Shown: piece by piece, positions 1-8,239 of the stretch | Position numbering within the stretch: the stretch's first letter is position 1 | Layout of the letters: each line of letters starts with the position of its first letter | NCBI RefSeq assembly: GCF_008704495.1 | Contig: NZ_CP023699.1 | Span: 6,572,001-6,636,000 of the forward strand | DNA length: 64,000 nt | Reading direction: 5' to 3' | From: Streptomyces kanamyceticus | Lineage (GTDB): Bacteria > Actinomycetota > Actinomycetes > Streptomycetales > Streptomycetaceae | Program-made: the position numbers and the translations under genes | Notes under the pieces: generated by a model | The model's input: only the letters and a program-made list of their open reading frames with translations | Told to the model about the DNA's origin: nothing | Databases searched by the model: none

Positions 1-739
1 GCAGCCCGGCGTGCCAGCGCCTCTGCTGCGGGGCGGGTCCTGGGGCGAGTTCCGTGACGGGGGCGGCGATGACGGAGTCGTACGCCCAGTAGCCGCCCGA
101 GGGGCGCACGGGCTCGACGATGCCGGTGATCCGGACGGTGACGCGCGGGCCGTAGGTGGTCGGCAGGTGGACGGACGTGCCGACGCGCAGCTTCATCACG
201 CGCGCGGTGTCCGCGGTCACGGCCGCTTCGACGCGGCGGCTGTTCGACGTGACGCCCTCGCCCCGGGGCAGCCGCCCCTCCCGCACGCGCGCGTGCCGGT
301 CGAGTCCGGCCTGGGCGGCCAGCGTGAACTGCGGCGGGAGCGCGTCGAGCCGGGGCAGCCAACGGTCCAGGCCGCTCGGCGACCTGACGGTCCGCGCGCC
401 GTACGTCGACTGGTCCCGGTCCACCCGGATCGGCGCGGGCACGGCCTTGAGCGTCTTCGCGTACCGCTCGCCCAGCGGACCGGGGTTCAGCGCCTCCTCG
501 CGGTCGCGCCGGTCGGCCTCCAGACCCGGTGCGGGGGCGGTGAGTTCGATGCCGGTACGGGCGGCCCCCGCGTCGGCGACGGCGGTGCGGAGCGCGTCGT
601 TCTCGTACGTCTCGACGGCGCGCGGGAAGAGCGCGGCGAGGAAGGCGGTCACGGCCACCAGCGCGGCGAGCGCGACCGCGGCGCCGGGAGCGGCGCGCAG
701 CCGGGTGCGGACCCAGGGGGCAACGGCGGGTACGGGCAC
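1..739 (-). CDS. FtsX-like ABC transporter permease, 3' part outside the window
   Basis: This is the N-terminal part of a membrane permease of the MacB/FtsX type, running off the left edge. The GTG at 739 is the first start after an in-frame stop at 761-763, and about 246 residues are visible. An N-terminal membrane segment (roughly residues 19-38, rich in A, V and L) is followed by a soluble extracytoplasmic region with a beta-rich stretch near its end, as in MacB periplasmic domains. The gene lies 50 bases after the end of another FtsX permease on the same strand, so the two probably form the permease pair of one ABC exporter. The ATPase is not in the window. Substrate unknown. Confidence 0.8.
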   Translation of the reverse strand, partial: MPVPAVAPWVRTRLRAAPGAAVALAALVAVTAFLAALFPRAVETYENDALRTAVADAGAARTGIELTAPAPGLEADRRDREEALNPGPLGERYAKTLKAVPAPIRVDRDQSTYGARTVRSPSGLDRWLPRLDALPPQFTLAAQAGLDRHARVREGRLPRGEGVTSNSRRVEAAVTADTARVMKLRVGTSVHLPTTYGPRVTVRITGIVEPVRPSGGYWAYDSVIAAPVTELAPGPAPQQRRWHAGL

Positions 740-789
740 GTCAGTAGCCTTCTCGGGCGGTCAGGGGGCAGAGGGTGGGCGTCCGCATG

Positions 790-3546
790 TCAGTGGCCCC
801 CTTCGTGGCGCAGGGACACCTTCGGGTCGCCGCGGCGCAGCGAGAGCGCCGCGATGATCAGGAGCGGCACCGCGGCGGTCGCGGCGAGCAGCAGGGCGAC
901 GCGGCCCAGGGGGAGTTCCACCAGGACCGGTGGCACCGGCTGGGCCGCCTCGCCGGTGAGGACGATCAGGGGGATCACGGCGCGGGTCAGGACCGCGCCG
1001 AGGCCGAGGCCGACCAGGAGCGCGAGCCCGAGCAGGAAGCCCTGCTCGGCGGCGATGAGCCGGGCCAGTTGACGCCGTGGCGCGCCGAGCCCGCGCAGCA
1101 CCGCGAACTCCGCGGAGCGCTCGCGCAGCGACCCCGCCGCGCTCACCGCGAAGCCGACGGCGGCCAGCGCCGCGGCGGCCGCGGCCACCGCGAGCAGCGC
1201 GGCCTGCGGTCCCGCGCCGAGCGGGTCGTCGCGCAGCTGGGCGGCGATCTCGTCGCGCACCAGGACCTGTTCGGGGTCGATGTCGGGGCGGGAGCGCAGC
1301 GCGGCGGCCGCCTGCGCCGCCTCGCCGTCGCCGGTGGTGAGCCACCACTCCGAAGGGGCCAGCGGCTTGGCGCCGTCCTTGGCGAGGCGGGCGTCGAGGG
1401 TCGGCAGGTCGAGCAGGATGCCGCCCCCACCGGGTCCCGAGGCGCCCTCGGGCGCGCCCGCCGTGGGCAGTTCGGGCACCGCGTCGGAGATGCGCACCGG
1501 GACCTTCCTGCTCCCCGCGGGCACCTCGATCCGGTCCCCGACCCGGGAGCCGCTCGCGTCGAGGAAGGCGTCGGTGACCACGGCGCGCGGCTCCGCGGCC
1601 GCCTTCGTCGGCTCCCGGTCAGGTGCGAGCGCCGCGGTGATCGTGGCGCCGTTCCCGAGGTCGTCGCGGGTCAGCAGGCCGGGCACGGCCTTCGCGGTGT
1701 CCAGGGCGAGCACCGTCGCCTGCCGGTCGTCCGACAGGCTCATCGTGTCGCGGACGGCGGGCGCGGCCGCGCGCACCCCGGGCAACGCGCCGAACACCCC
1801 GGCCTGTTCGCCGTCGGCCACCCGGCTGCCGAGCACCCGGATCTGGGCGCCCGCGCGGAAGTCCGCCTGGTCCTCCTGCGACCGGTCCCAGGACGCGCCC
1901 TGGCCGACCGCCAGCATGCCCATCGCCACGGAGAGCACCAGGAGCAGCACGGGTCCCGCGCCGCGCAGCGGCCGCCTGCTGAGCTGCCACCCCGCGAGCG
2001 CGCCGGGCAGGCCGCGGCCGCGGGCCGCGCGGCGCTCGGCGAGCCGTGCCGCGGGCGGCAGAAGGCGCAGGGTCACGACGGTGCCCGCGAGGAGGGCGAG
2101 GGCGGGTGCGGCGACGAGCAGCGGGTCGATGCCGAGCTGTCCGCCGCGGTCGTCGCTGAGCGCGCCGGAGCCCGAAGTGCGGCTGTCCAGCTGCCAGTAG
2201 GCGACCCCGGCGATGACAAGGAGGCCCACGTCCGCGCCCGCCCGCAGCGGCGCGGGCAGTGCGGGTACGCGGACGGAGCGGCGCCCGCCCGAAGCGGCCG
2301 AGAGGGCGGGCGCGACGACCGCGAGCGCGCAGCCGAGCGCGGTGACCAGACCGGCGAGCCACACCCCGGTGCCCGCCGACACCTCAAGGCGGAGTCCGGT
2401 GCGCGAGAGGGCGCCCTGTCCGGCGAGCAGCCGGGTCAACGGGGCCGCGAGCAACGGTGCGATGACGGCGGCGGGCAGCGCGAGGAGCAGTGCCTCGACG
2501 GCGGCGAGCCAGGTGATCCGGCCACGCGAGCCGCCCCGGGCGAGCAGGAGTTCGGTCTCGCCGCCGCGCTCGGTGCTGAGCAGCCTGGCCACGAGCAGCA
2601 GCGCGTACCCGGCGAGCATGATGAGCTGGAGGGCGACGATCAGCAGGGTGGAGCGGGAGACGAGCAGGGCGCGCTCGGCCCGGTCCAGGACCTTGGGCAG
2701 CGCGGTGTCGGCGCTCGGATTGCCGCCCAGGGCACGGTTCTTGGTGAGCGCGGCCGGTCCTTCGGTGGCGGCGTCGCGCAGCGCGTCGACGCGCCGCGTG
2801 GTCATGGCCGCGAAGTCAGCGGTGGCCAGCCACTGCGTGCCCTCCGTCGAGACGCGCGACCCGGTGAGCACCGAAGGGGCCACGAGCAGCGGCCCGTACG
2901 TCATGAAGACGCCCTTGCGCACGCCGCGTCCACCGAGTTCGTCGAGCTGCCAGTACGGGTCGGTGGCGTCGGTGGGACGGTAGACGCCGGTGACGCGCAC
3001 GGTGACTTTGGGGCCCGTGAGGCGGTCGGTGAGGGTGAGGGGGGCCGCGCCGGGGCCGAGCTTCAGCTTGGCCGCCGCGGTCTCGGGCAGGGCCACCTCG
3101 ACCGTGCCGCCCGAACCTGTCGTGCCTGTTGTGCCGGTCGGCCAAGCGCCCTTGACCAGCTTGATCCTGGACCGGTCGAGCGCCGCGAAGCGGGTCAGGT
3201 CGGGCTGGCCGCCCCGCCCCGCGCGTTCCTTCTCCGGCAGGGCGTACGTCCCCGAGCGGGCCAGGGAGCGCAACCGCACGGGAAGGCCGTCGAAGGTGCG
3301 CCGGGCGCCCTCCTCGACCTCCTCGCGCGCCGCGTCGTCCTTGCCCGGCGGGACTTGGGTCCGTACGACGAGCGCGGCCTGGGGCGCCGAGCGGGTGCGC
3401 AGGCTCTGGCGCAGGGCCGCGTCGCCGATCGCGCCGGAGAACGCGGTGAGCGTGGCGAGGACCGCCGTCGTCAGCAGGACGGCGAGGAGGGCCGCGGCCA
3501 GTAGCAGACGGTGCGCGCGTACGCGCAGAAAGATGAACCCCGTCAC
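790..3546 (-). CDS. FtsX-like ABC transporter permease (918 aa)
   Basis: A large two-FtsX-domain permease, the common actinobacterial length for this family. One membrane helix lies at about residues 12-37, then an extracytoplasmic region to about 290. A first group of helices follows at about 298-420, further helices in the middle, and a C-terminal FtsX block at about 780-905 ending in a short basic cytoplasmic tail. The GTG start at 3546 has a G-rich ribosome site a few bases upstream. A perfect palindrome sits 33 bases upstream of the start, so transcription is probably controlled there. It likely works with the permease that follows on the same strand. These systems move lipids, peptides or drugs or act mechanically; nothing here tells which. 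Confidence 0.88.
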   Translation of the reverse strand: MTGFIFLRVRAHRLLLAAALLAVLLTTAVLATLTAFSGAIGDAALRQSLRTRSAPQAALVVRTQVPPGKDDAAREEVEEGARRTFDGLPVRLRSLARSGTYALPEKERAGRGGQPDLTRFAALDRSRIKLVKGAWPTGTTGTTGSGGTVEVALPETAAAKLKLGPGAAPLTLTDRLTGPKVTVRVTGVYRPTDATDPYWQLDELGGRGVRKGVFMTYGPLLVAPSVLTGSRVSTEGTQWLATADFAAMTTRRVDALRDAATEGPAALTKNRALGGNPSADTALPKVLDRAERALLVSRSTLLIVALQLIMLAGYALLLVARLLSTERGGETELLLARGGSRGRITWLAAVEALLLALPAAVIAPLLAAPLTRLLAGQGALSRTGLRLEVSAGTGVWLAGLVTALGCALAVVAPALSAASGGRRSVRVPALPAPLRAGADVGLLVIAGVAYWQLDSRTSGSGALSDDRGGQLGIDPLLVAAPALALLAGTVVTLRLLPPAARLAERRAARGRGLPGALAGWQLSRRPLRGAGPVLLLVLSVAMGMLAVGQGASWDRSQEDQADFRAGAQIRVLGSRVADGEQAGVFGALPGVRAAAPAVRDTMSLSDDRQATVLALDTAKAVPGLLTRDDLGNGATITAALAPDREPTKAAAEPRAVVTDAFLDASGSRVGDRIEVPAGSRKVPVRISDAVPELPTAGAPEGASGPGGGGILLDLPTLDARLAKDGAKPLAPSEWWLTTGDGEAAQAAAALRSRPDIDPEQVLVRDEIAAQLRDDPLGAGPQAALLAVAAAAAALAAVGFAVSAAGSLRERSAEFAVLRGLGAPRRQLARLIAAEQGFLLGLALLVGLGLGAVLTRAVIPLIVLTGEAAQPVPPVLVELPLGRVALLLAATAAVPLLIIAALSLRRGDPKVSLRHEGGH

Positions 3547-3578
3547 CCTGGTGCCCCCCGTGCCCGTGCTGTGCGCCT

Positions 3579-3608
3579 ACGCAGGCGTGCATGTATGCAC
3601 GCCTGCGT
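3579..3608. promoter_or_regulatory. Perfect 14-bp-arm palindrome, probable repressor operator of the FtsX permease operon
   Basis: Arms 3579-3592 and 3595-3608 are exact reverse complements separated by two bases. A further copy of the half-site core GCCTGCGT occurs at about 3635-3642. The site lies 33-62 bases before the GTG at 3546, where a promoter would be, and is not followed by a T-run. An operator is therefore more likely than a terminator. PadR- and TetR-type repressors often control such transporters, but no regulator gene is adjacent in this window. Confidence 0.6.
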
Positions 3609-3739
3609 GCTTCGCGTACGCGGGCATGACTAATTGCCTGCGTATCGCCCCCCAGCGGTCTTTCCGGATGTTTTCAGAGGGCAGGCATTTGGGGAAGGGG
3701 GTGAGGTGTCAGGAGGAGGTTTGGGTATTACCGGGATCG

Positions 3740-3792
3740 CCCCTCGGAGTTCGTCTGTTACCCCTCGGAGTCGACCTATCACCCCTCGGAGT
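3740..3792. repeat. Three 21-bp direct repeats at the 3' end of the globin gene
   Basis: The 11-mer CCCCTCGGAGT starts at 3740, 3761 and 3782, an exact 21-base period. On the minus strand the unit is seven codons long and encodes the last residues of the globin (NSEG, then stop). The two downstream copies would read DSEG-stop and NSEG in the same frame. The array therefore looks like an in-frame duplication of the gene's end, leaving redundant stop codons. Confidence 0.8.
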
Positions 3793-4192
3793 TCACCATG
3801 GACGCCGCCGCGTACGTCAGGTAGTTCCACAGCGTCCGCTCGTGCTCCTCGGAGAGCCCGAGCTCGTCGACCGCGGCGCGCATGTGCTTGAGCCACGCGT
3901 CGTGCGCGGCCCTGTCGACCGTGAACGGCGCGTGCCGCATGCGCAGGCGGGGGTGGCCGCGGTGGTCGCTGTAGGTGCGGGGGCCGCCCCAGTACTGCAT
4001 CAGGAACAGCGCGAGCCGCTCCTCGGCGGGCCCGAGGTCCTCCTCCGGGTACATGGGCCGCAGCAGGGGATCCTCCGCGATCCCCTGGTAGAAGAGGTGG
4101 ACCAGGCGCCGGAAGGTCTCCTCGCCGCCGACCTGCTCGTAGAAGGTCTGCTCCTGAAGCGCGCCGCGTGGGATCTCGTTCACACCGTCCAT
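3779..4192 (-). CDS. glbO: Group II truncated hemoglobin (137 aa)
   Basis: A small haem globin of the trHbO class, proposed to handle oxygen, peroxide or nitric oxide near the respiratory membrane. Support: TFYEQVGGEETFRRLVHLFY is the family N-terminus, YPEEDLGPAEERLALFLMQY the middle, and WGGP followed by H-P-R-L-R-M-R-H-A-P-F contains the proximal histidine region typical of trHbO. Length is normal. The ATG at 4192 is chosen because it gives the usual N-terminus; a longer open frame upstream would overlap the methyltransferase on the other strand. The gene is divergent from the methyltransferase with about 100 bases between them. Its last codons are repeated downstream (21-bp repeats). Confidence 0.92.
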   Translation of the reverse strand: MDGVNEIPRGALQEQTFYEQVGGEETFRRLVHLFYQGIAEDPLLRPMYPEEDLGPAEERLALFLMQYWGGPRTYSDHRGHPRLRMRHAPFTVDRAAHDAWLKHMRAAVDELGLSEEHERTLWNYLTYAAASMVNSEG

Positions 4193-4294
4193 GGTCTCAG
4201 ACGGGGCGGCCGAGTACGGAAGACTTAGGACCTCCCGGGGACCGGGCCCCGCCCGCCACTCGCATCGCGGGCGGCGGCGCAGCACAGTGGACTC

Positions 4295-5260
4295 ATGGAA
4301 CCCGAACCCGATGCCGCACTCGCCGCAGCGGCGCGGGCCGCTCTCGTGCGGGAGATCGACGCGACCGGAGTCTGGCGGGGCGACCCCGGGCTGCGGGCCG
4401 CGTTCGAGTCCGTGCCGCGGCACGTGTTCGTGCCGTACTACTACGTCAACGCGGGCGGCGGCCACGAGCGGCTGTGGGGCGAGGACCCGGACGCGGCGAG
4501 ACGGGCGCGCTGGCTGCGCGGGGCGTACGCGGACGCGCCCCTGGCCACCCGCCTGCGCGACGGTGATCTGCTGTCGTCGAGCAGCCAGCCGTCCCTGATG
4601 GCGATGATGCTCGCCGAGCTCGACGTGCGCGCGGGGGACCGGGTCCTGGAGATCGGCGCGGGCACCGGCTACAACGCGGCGCTGCTCGCCCACCGGCTCG
4701 GCGACGAGCACGTCACCACCGTCGACCTCGACCCGGAGATCACCGAGTCCGCGCGCCGGCACCTGGCGGCCGCCGGATACCGTCCGGCCGTGGTGACCGG
4801 CGACGGGGCGGCGGGCTGCGCCGAGCGCGCGCCCTACGACAGGATCATCGCCACCTGCACGCTTGGCTCGGTGCCCAGGGCCTGGCTCGCCCAGTGCCGT
4901 CCGGGGGCCCGGATCCTCGCGCCGCTGGCCACCGGCCTGATCACGCTGACGGTGCGCGACGCGGAGTACGCGGAGGGCCGCTTCCTGCACACGCCCGCCT
5001 ACTTCGTACCGCTGCGCGGCGGCAGCCGAAGGGCCCCGCACGAGCAGCACATCGGGGGGCTGCCGCGCAGGGCCCTGCAGAACGAACTCTTCCGTTTCCT
5101 TCTCGAGCTGACCGCGGGCAGCCTCGATCCCCATGAGGCGCTCGCGCTGTGGCAGCGCGAGGAGCGGCCGGTGCGCGAGCGCTTCGGGATCACCGTGAGC
5201 GGCCCCTACGAATGGGCCTGGCTCGACGACCCCGAAGGGCCGTACGTCTGGCCGCTGTGA
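4295..5260 (+). CDS. PCMT-like SAM-dependent methyltransferase (321 aa)
   Basis: A class I methyltransferase related to protein-L-isoaspartate O-methyltransferase. The SAM-binding motif I reads VLEIGAGTGYNAALLA (about residues 114-129) and is preceded by SSSSQPSLMAMML, the PCMT-type substrate loop. TVDLDPE forms the acidic motif II. The C-terminal 100 residues are an extra domain not found in canonical PCMT (about 220 aa). Such long PCMT-like proteins are common in Streptomyces, some tied to peptide maturation, but no precursor or ATP-grasp gene lies beside this one. Substrate is therefore open. There is no clear Shine-Dalgarno and a weak TANNNT-like element ends six bases before the ATG, so it may be leaderless. 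Confidence 0.8.
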   Translation: MEPEPDAALAAAARAALVREIDATGVWRGDPGLRAAFESVPRHVFVPYYYVNAGGGHERLWGEDPDAARRARWLRGAYADAPLATRLRDGDLLSSSSQPSLMAMMLAELDVRAGDRVLEIGAGTGYNAALLAHRLGDEHVTTVDLDPEITESARRHLAAAGYRPAVVTGDGAAGCAERAPYDRIIATCTLGSVPRAWLAQCRPGARILAPLATGLITLTVRDAEYAEGRFLHTPAYFVPLRGGSRRAPHEQHIGGLPRRALQNELFRFLLELTAGSLDPHEALALWQREERPVRERFGITVSGPYEWAWLDDPEGPYVWPL

Positions 5261-5277
5261 GGACCGCCCCGCGGGTG

Positions 5278-6627
5278 TCAGTCGCGGCGGATCGTGATCG
5301 TCGTCCAGGCGCCCACGTGCACCCGGTCGCCGTCCTGGAGCGGGATCGGGACGAACGGCTGGATGGGCTCCTCGCCGTTGTTGACCGTGGTGCCGTTCGT
5401 GGAGTTCTGGTCGACGACCGCCCAGCTGCTGTCCGGCTGCTGGACCAGGACCGCGTGCTGGTGCGATACGCCGGGGTCCTCCGGCGGCACCGACAGGTCG
5501 ATGTCCGGGGTGTCGCCCGTGGAGTGGCGGCGACGGCCGATGGTGATCTGGTTGCCGACCAGCGGACGCTGCTGCTCCGGCGAGTACGCGGGCAGGTTCA
5601 GGCCCGACGCCTCGGGACCGCTGCGCTGCATCATCGCCATGAAGTACTCACGGTCGGGACCGATCGTCGCCGTCCAGGTACCGGGGCCCTGCTGCGGCGG
5701 GGGCCCCTGCTGGAAGGGGTCCTGCTGCGGCGGCGGGCCCTGCTGGAACGGGTCCTGGGGCTGCGGGGGACCTTGCTGGAACGGGTCCTGCCGGGCGGGG
5801 GCCGAGGGCGGTGAGATCACCCAGTCGTCGCCTCCGCCGCCGAAGGACGGGCCGCCGGGACCGGGCTGACCAGGACCGGGCTGACCCGGACCGGGACCAG
5901 GACCCGGACCCGCGGGACCGGGTCCCTGCGGACCTGGCGGCGGCGGGGGCGGACCCTGCGGACCGCCGGTCTCCTGCGGGGCCTGCGGGAAGGCGGGCGG
6001 CGGGGGCGGACCCGGCTGCTGGAACGCCTGCGGGGCGCCGGGCGGCGTCTGGCCGGGGCCGGGCTGGCCGGGACCCGGCTGGCCGAAGCCGTTTCCGGGG
6101 CCGCCGCCGTTGCCACCGCCGTGGGCGCCGCCGTTGCCGAACGGCGGGATCGGCTCGGCGGGCCGGTTCATCTGCGAGGGGCGCGAGCCCTGGTAGTCGT
6201 AGCCCGGTCCCGGCGGCGGCTGGAACTGCTGCGCGGGGTTCGGCCCGGGCGGCTGCATGCCGGGTCCCGGACCGCCGTGCGTGCCCGGCAGCGGCGGGTT
6301 CGGCGCGGCCGGGGTGTACGAGGTGGCCGTGTTCGTCAGGAAGTTCCAGCGGCACTCCTCGCAGAACGGCGCGTTCGCCTCGCGGGGCGTGCGGCACTGC
6401 GGGCAGAGCTCGCCCTCGGGCGCCGGGTCGGGCACGGCGGCCAGGTGCGGGCGCGGCGGCGCGGGCTGCGGGAAGCCCGGGTCCTGACCGGGCGGCGGCG
6501 GGGGATAGCCGTACCCGGCCGCGGGCGGCGGCGGGGGCGGCGGAGGTACGGCACCGGCCATGCGGTGACCGCAGACCTCGCACCAGTCGTCGGAACCCGA
6601 CTGGTGTCCGTTCGGGCAGGTCGGCAT
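5278..6627 (-). CDS. FHA-domain protein with two N-terminal Cys-pair modules (449 aa)
   Basis: Last gene of the PknG-type operon. Two metal-binding-like modules occupy the N-terminus: C4, H8, C16, C19 and C75, C78, C89, C92. A disordered region (about 100-335) follows, rich in Pro, Gly and Gln, with three tandem QDPFQQGPP units near 285-325. The C-terminal FHA domain (about 345-449) has GRRR, SHQHA and NSTNGT in the right order for phosphothreonine binding. FHA proteins read kinase output, so this is a likely PknG target or scaffold, as FHA proteins GarA/OdhI are in mycobacteria and corynebacteria. It is much longer than those. It converges with the methyltransferase gene, only 17 bases apart. 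Confidence 0.9.
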   Translation of the reverse strand: MPTCPNGHQSGSDDWCEVCGHRMAGAVPPPPPPPPAAGYGYPPPPPGQDPGFPQPAPPRPHLAAVPDPAPEGELCPQCRTPREANAPFCEECRWNFLTNTATSYTPAAPNPPLPGTHGGPGPGMQPPGPNPAQQFQPPPGPGYDYQGSRPSQMNRPAEPIPPFGNGGAHGGGNGGGPGNGFGQPGPGQPGPGQTPPGAPQAFQQPGPPPPPAFPQAPQETGGPQGPPPPPPGPQGPGPAGPGPGPGPGQPGPGQPGPGGPSFGGGGDDWVISPPSAPARQDPFQQGPPQPQDPFQQGPPPQQDPFQQGPPPQQGPGTWTATIGPDREYFMAMMQRSGPEASGLNLPAYSPEQQRPLVGNQITIGRRRHSTGDTPDIDLSVPPEDPGVSHQHAVLVQQPDSSWAVVDQNSTNGTTVNNGEEPIQPFVPIPLQDGDRVHVGAWTTITIRRD

Positions 6628-6763
6628 GTCGGCGCTTCCCCCTCTCCTTCTCCGGCCCGAGGGCCGTGTACTGCGCTTTTTCTTACGGATTGCTGGTGGA
6701 GCGCTTCGCGTGCGGCAGCCGCACGTGCTGCCGCCTCCGCTACCGCTTCGGCGACTGCTTCCG

Positions 6764-8119
6764 CTACTGCTTCTTCACGCGAACAGTTTTCGTCGAGCGC
6801 GTCTCGAGTGTCATCTCGTCGGCCTCGGCGACCTTCGCCTTCAATCGAACAGTACCTGCCGCGGCATCGACGACGTCCACCACCTTCGAAAGGAGTTTCG
6901 CCGTATCCGCGTTGCCCGAGGCGCTGGCGAGCTGGACCGCGCGGCCGAGCTTCGCCGTCGCCCCGTCGACATCTCCCGATTTACGCGCATCGAGCCCCTG
7001 CTGGATGACTTGGGCCAGTTCCGCCTGGCCCGTGTAGTGCGCGACCTGCGGATTGATCGACGTGGAGGCCGCCATGTCGTCCGTCCACACCGCACGCACC
7101 AAACCCTGCGACAGCGTCTGTACGCCGCCGTCGCCCCCCGGCACGATCAGTGAGACCCGGGCCGCCAGCATCTCCTGGCCGAGCTCGGCATCGGGCACCC
7201 GCACACAGATGTGGTAGTCGCGGGACTCGTCGCCCCAGGATCCCGTGGGGTAGTCCCCGGCGCGCGGCCCCGCCTCCGTGCGACGGTCCGTCAACTCCTC
7301 GACGGTGGGCGCCACTTGCTTGACGAACTTGATCTCCGAGCCGAGCGGCGTCCACAGCCGCAGACTGACGTCGGCGACCTCCTTGCCCATCGCCGTCTCC
7401 ATCATCCGCGTGAAGTCGGCGGCCAGGCCCGCGGGGTCGGCGACGATGTCGGCGGTGCCGAGGAGGGCGGAGGCGATCGCCGTGACCTCCTTCACCTCCC
7501 AGTCCGTGCCGACGCCACGGGCGTCGCAGGTGAAGCGGCCCGCGCAGGAGTCCAGCGCGGCCTTGAGGTCCTCGGGTGACTCGTGTTCATTGCGGCCGTC
7601 GGTGAGCAGGATCCCGTGCCGTACGGCGGAGGGGGCGACGTCGGCGGCGGCGAGCAGCCGGTCGGCCAGGCGCAGCCAGGTGCCGATGGCCGTGCCGCCG
7701 CCCGCGCTGAGCTTGCGCAGGGCCTGCTTGGCCTGCTCCCTGGTCCGCGGCTCTGCCACCGCGAGGCGGCCGTTGCCCGGGTAGACCTCCTTGGCGATGT
7801 GGGTGCCGCCGATCACCGCGAAGTGCACGCCGTCGCGGACGGCGTCGATCGCGGCGGCCGTGGCGTCCCGAGCGCCCCGCATCTTCGTCGGCGGGTAGTC
7901 CATGGAGCCCGAGCAGTCGACCATGATCGCGACGGCGGCGTCGGGGCTCTGCCCGGCCGGGTAGAAGTGGGGCGCACCGACCGCGGAGCCGATGGTTCCG
8001 CCGCCGGTGGAGGTCACCGTGGCGATGGCGTTGACCTCCCTGCCGCCCTCCGGCAGGAACTCGTTCTGATAGACGTCGACCGAGAACTGCGGCACGTTCG
8101 ACTTCGAGAAATTGGCCAT
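6764..8119 (-). CDS. von Willebrand factor A domain protein (451 aa)
   Basis: A cytoplasmic vWA protein with no signal peptide. The metal-ion-dependent adhesion site is intact: DCSGS at about residues 68-72, then a conserved Thr in the GGGTAIG loop and LLTDGRNE around residue 170. The C-terminal half (about 230-451) is a beta-rich domain followed by helical repeats. The ATG at 8119 starts the family sequence MANFSKSNVPQF. It lies between the PP2C and FHA genes in the same direction, so it probably serves as an interaction platform in the same signalling pathway. There is a 136-base gap to the FHA gene with no obvious promoter. Confidence 0.88.
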   Translation of the reverse strand: MANFSKSNVPQFSVDVYQNEFLPEGGREVNAIATVTSTGGGTIGSAVGAPHFYPAGQSPDAAVAIMVDCSGSMDYPPTKMRGARDATAAAIDAVRDGVHFAVIGGTHIAKEVYPGNGRLAVAEPRTREQAKQALRKLSAGGGTAIGTWLRLADRLLAAADVAPSAVRHGILLTDGRNEHESPEDLKAALDSCAGRFTCDARGVGTDWEVKEVTAIASALLGTADIVADPAGLAADFTRMMETAMGKEVADVSLRLWTPLGSEIKFVKQVAPTVEELTDRRTEAGPRAGDYPTGSWGDESRDYHICVRVPDAELGQEMLAARVSLIVPGGDGGVQTLSQGLVRAVWTDDMAASTSINPQVAHYTGQAELAQVIQQGLDARKSGDVDGATAKLGRAVQLASASGNADTAKLLSKVVDVVDAAAGTVRLKAKVAEADEMTLETRSTKTVRVKKQ

Positions 8120-8207
8120 GGATGCTGCTCCCCCTCAGACCCTCGGACATCCGTCCCCCGGCTTCCCCCAAGTCGGCCGGGTGACGCGTGTGTTGGCGCG
8201 CGCATCG

Positions 8208-8232
8208 GCTCCCGCGCGTTTACGGCGGGAGC
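8208..8232 (-). other. Hairpin between the PP2C and vWA genes
   Basis: Arms 8208-8215 and 8225-8232 (GCTCCCGC and GCGGGAGC) with a 9-base loop lie just after the PP2C stop codon. No T-run follows on the minus strand, so it is more likely a processing or attenuation structure inside the operon than a full terminator. Confidence 0.4.
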
Positions 8233-8239
8233 GTCCGCT

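Noticed and set aside
775..3504. 909-codon plus-strand frame opposite the FtsX permease
   Set aside because: Antisense shadow caused by GC3 bias; the minus strand has clear membrane domains.
3779..5134. 451-codon version of the globin gene
   Set aside because: The extension overlaps the methyltransferase and has no globin-family sequence.
8208..8232. Full transcription terminator in the pknG operon
   Set aside because: No T-run and the downstream genes lack their own promoter; listed only as a hairpin.
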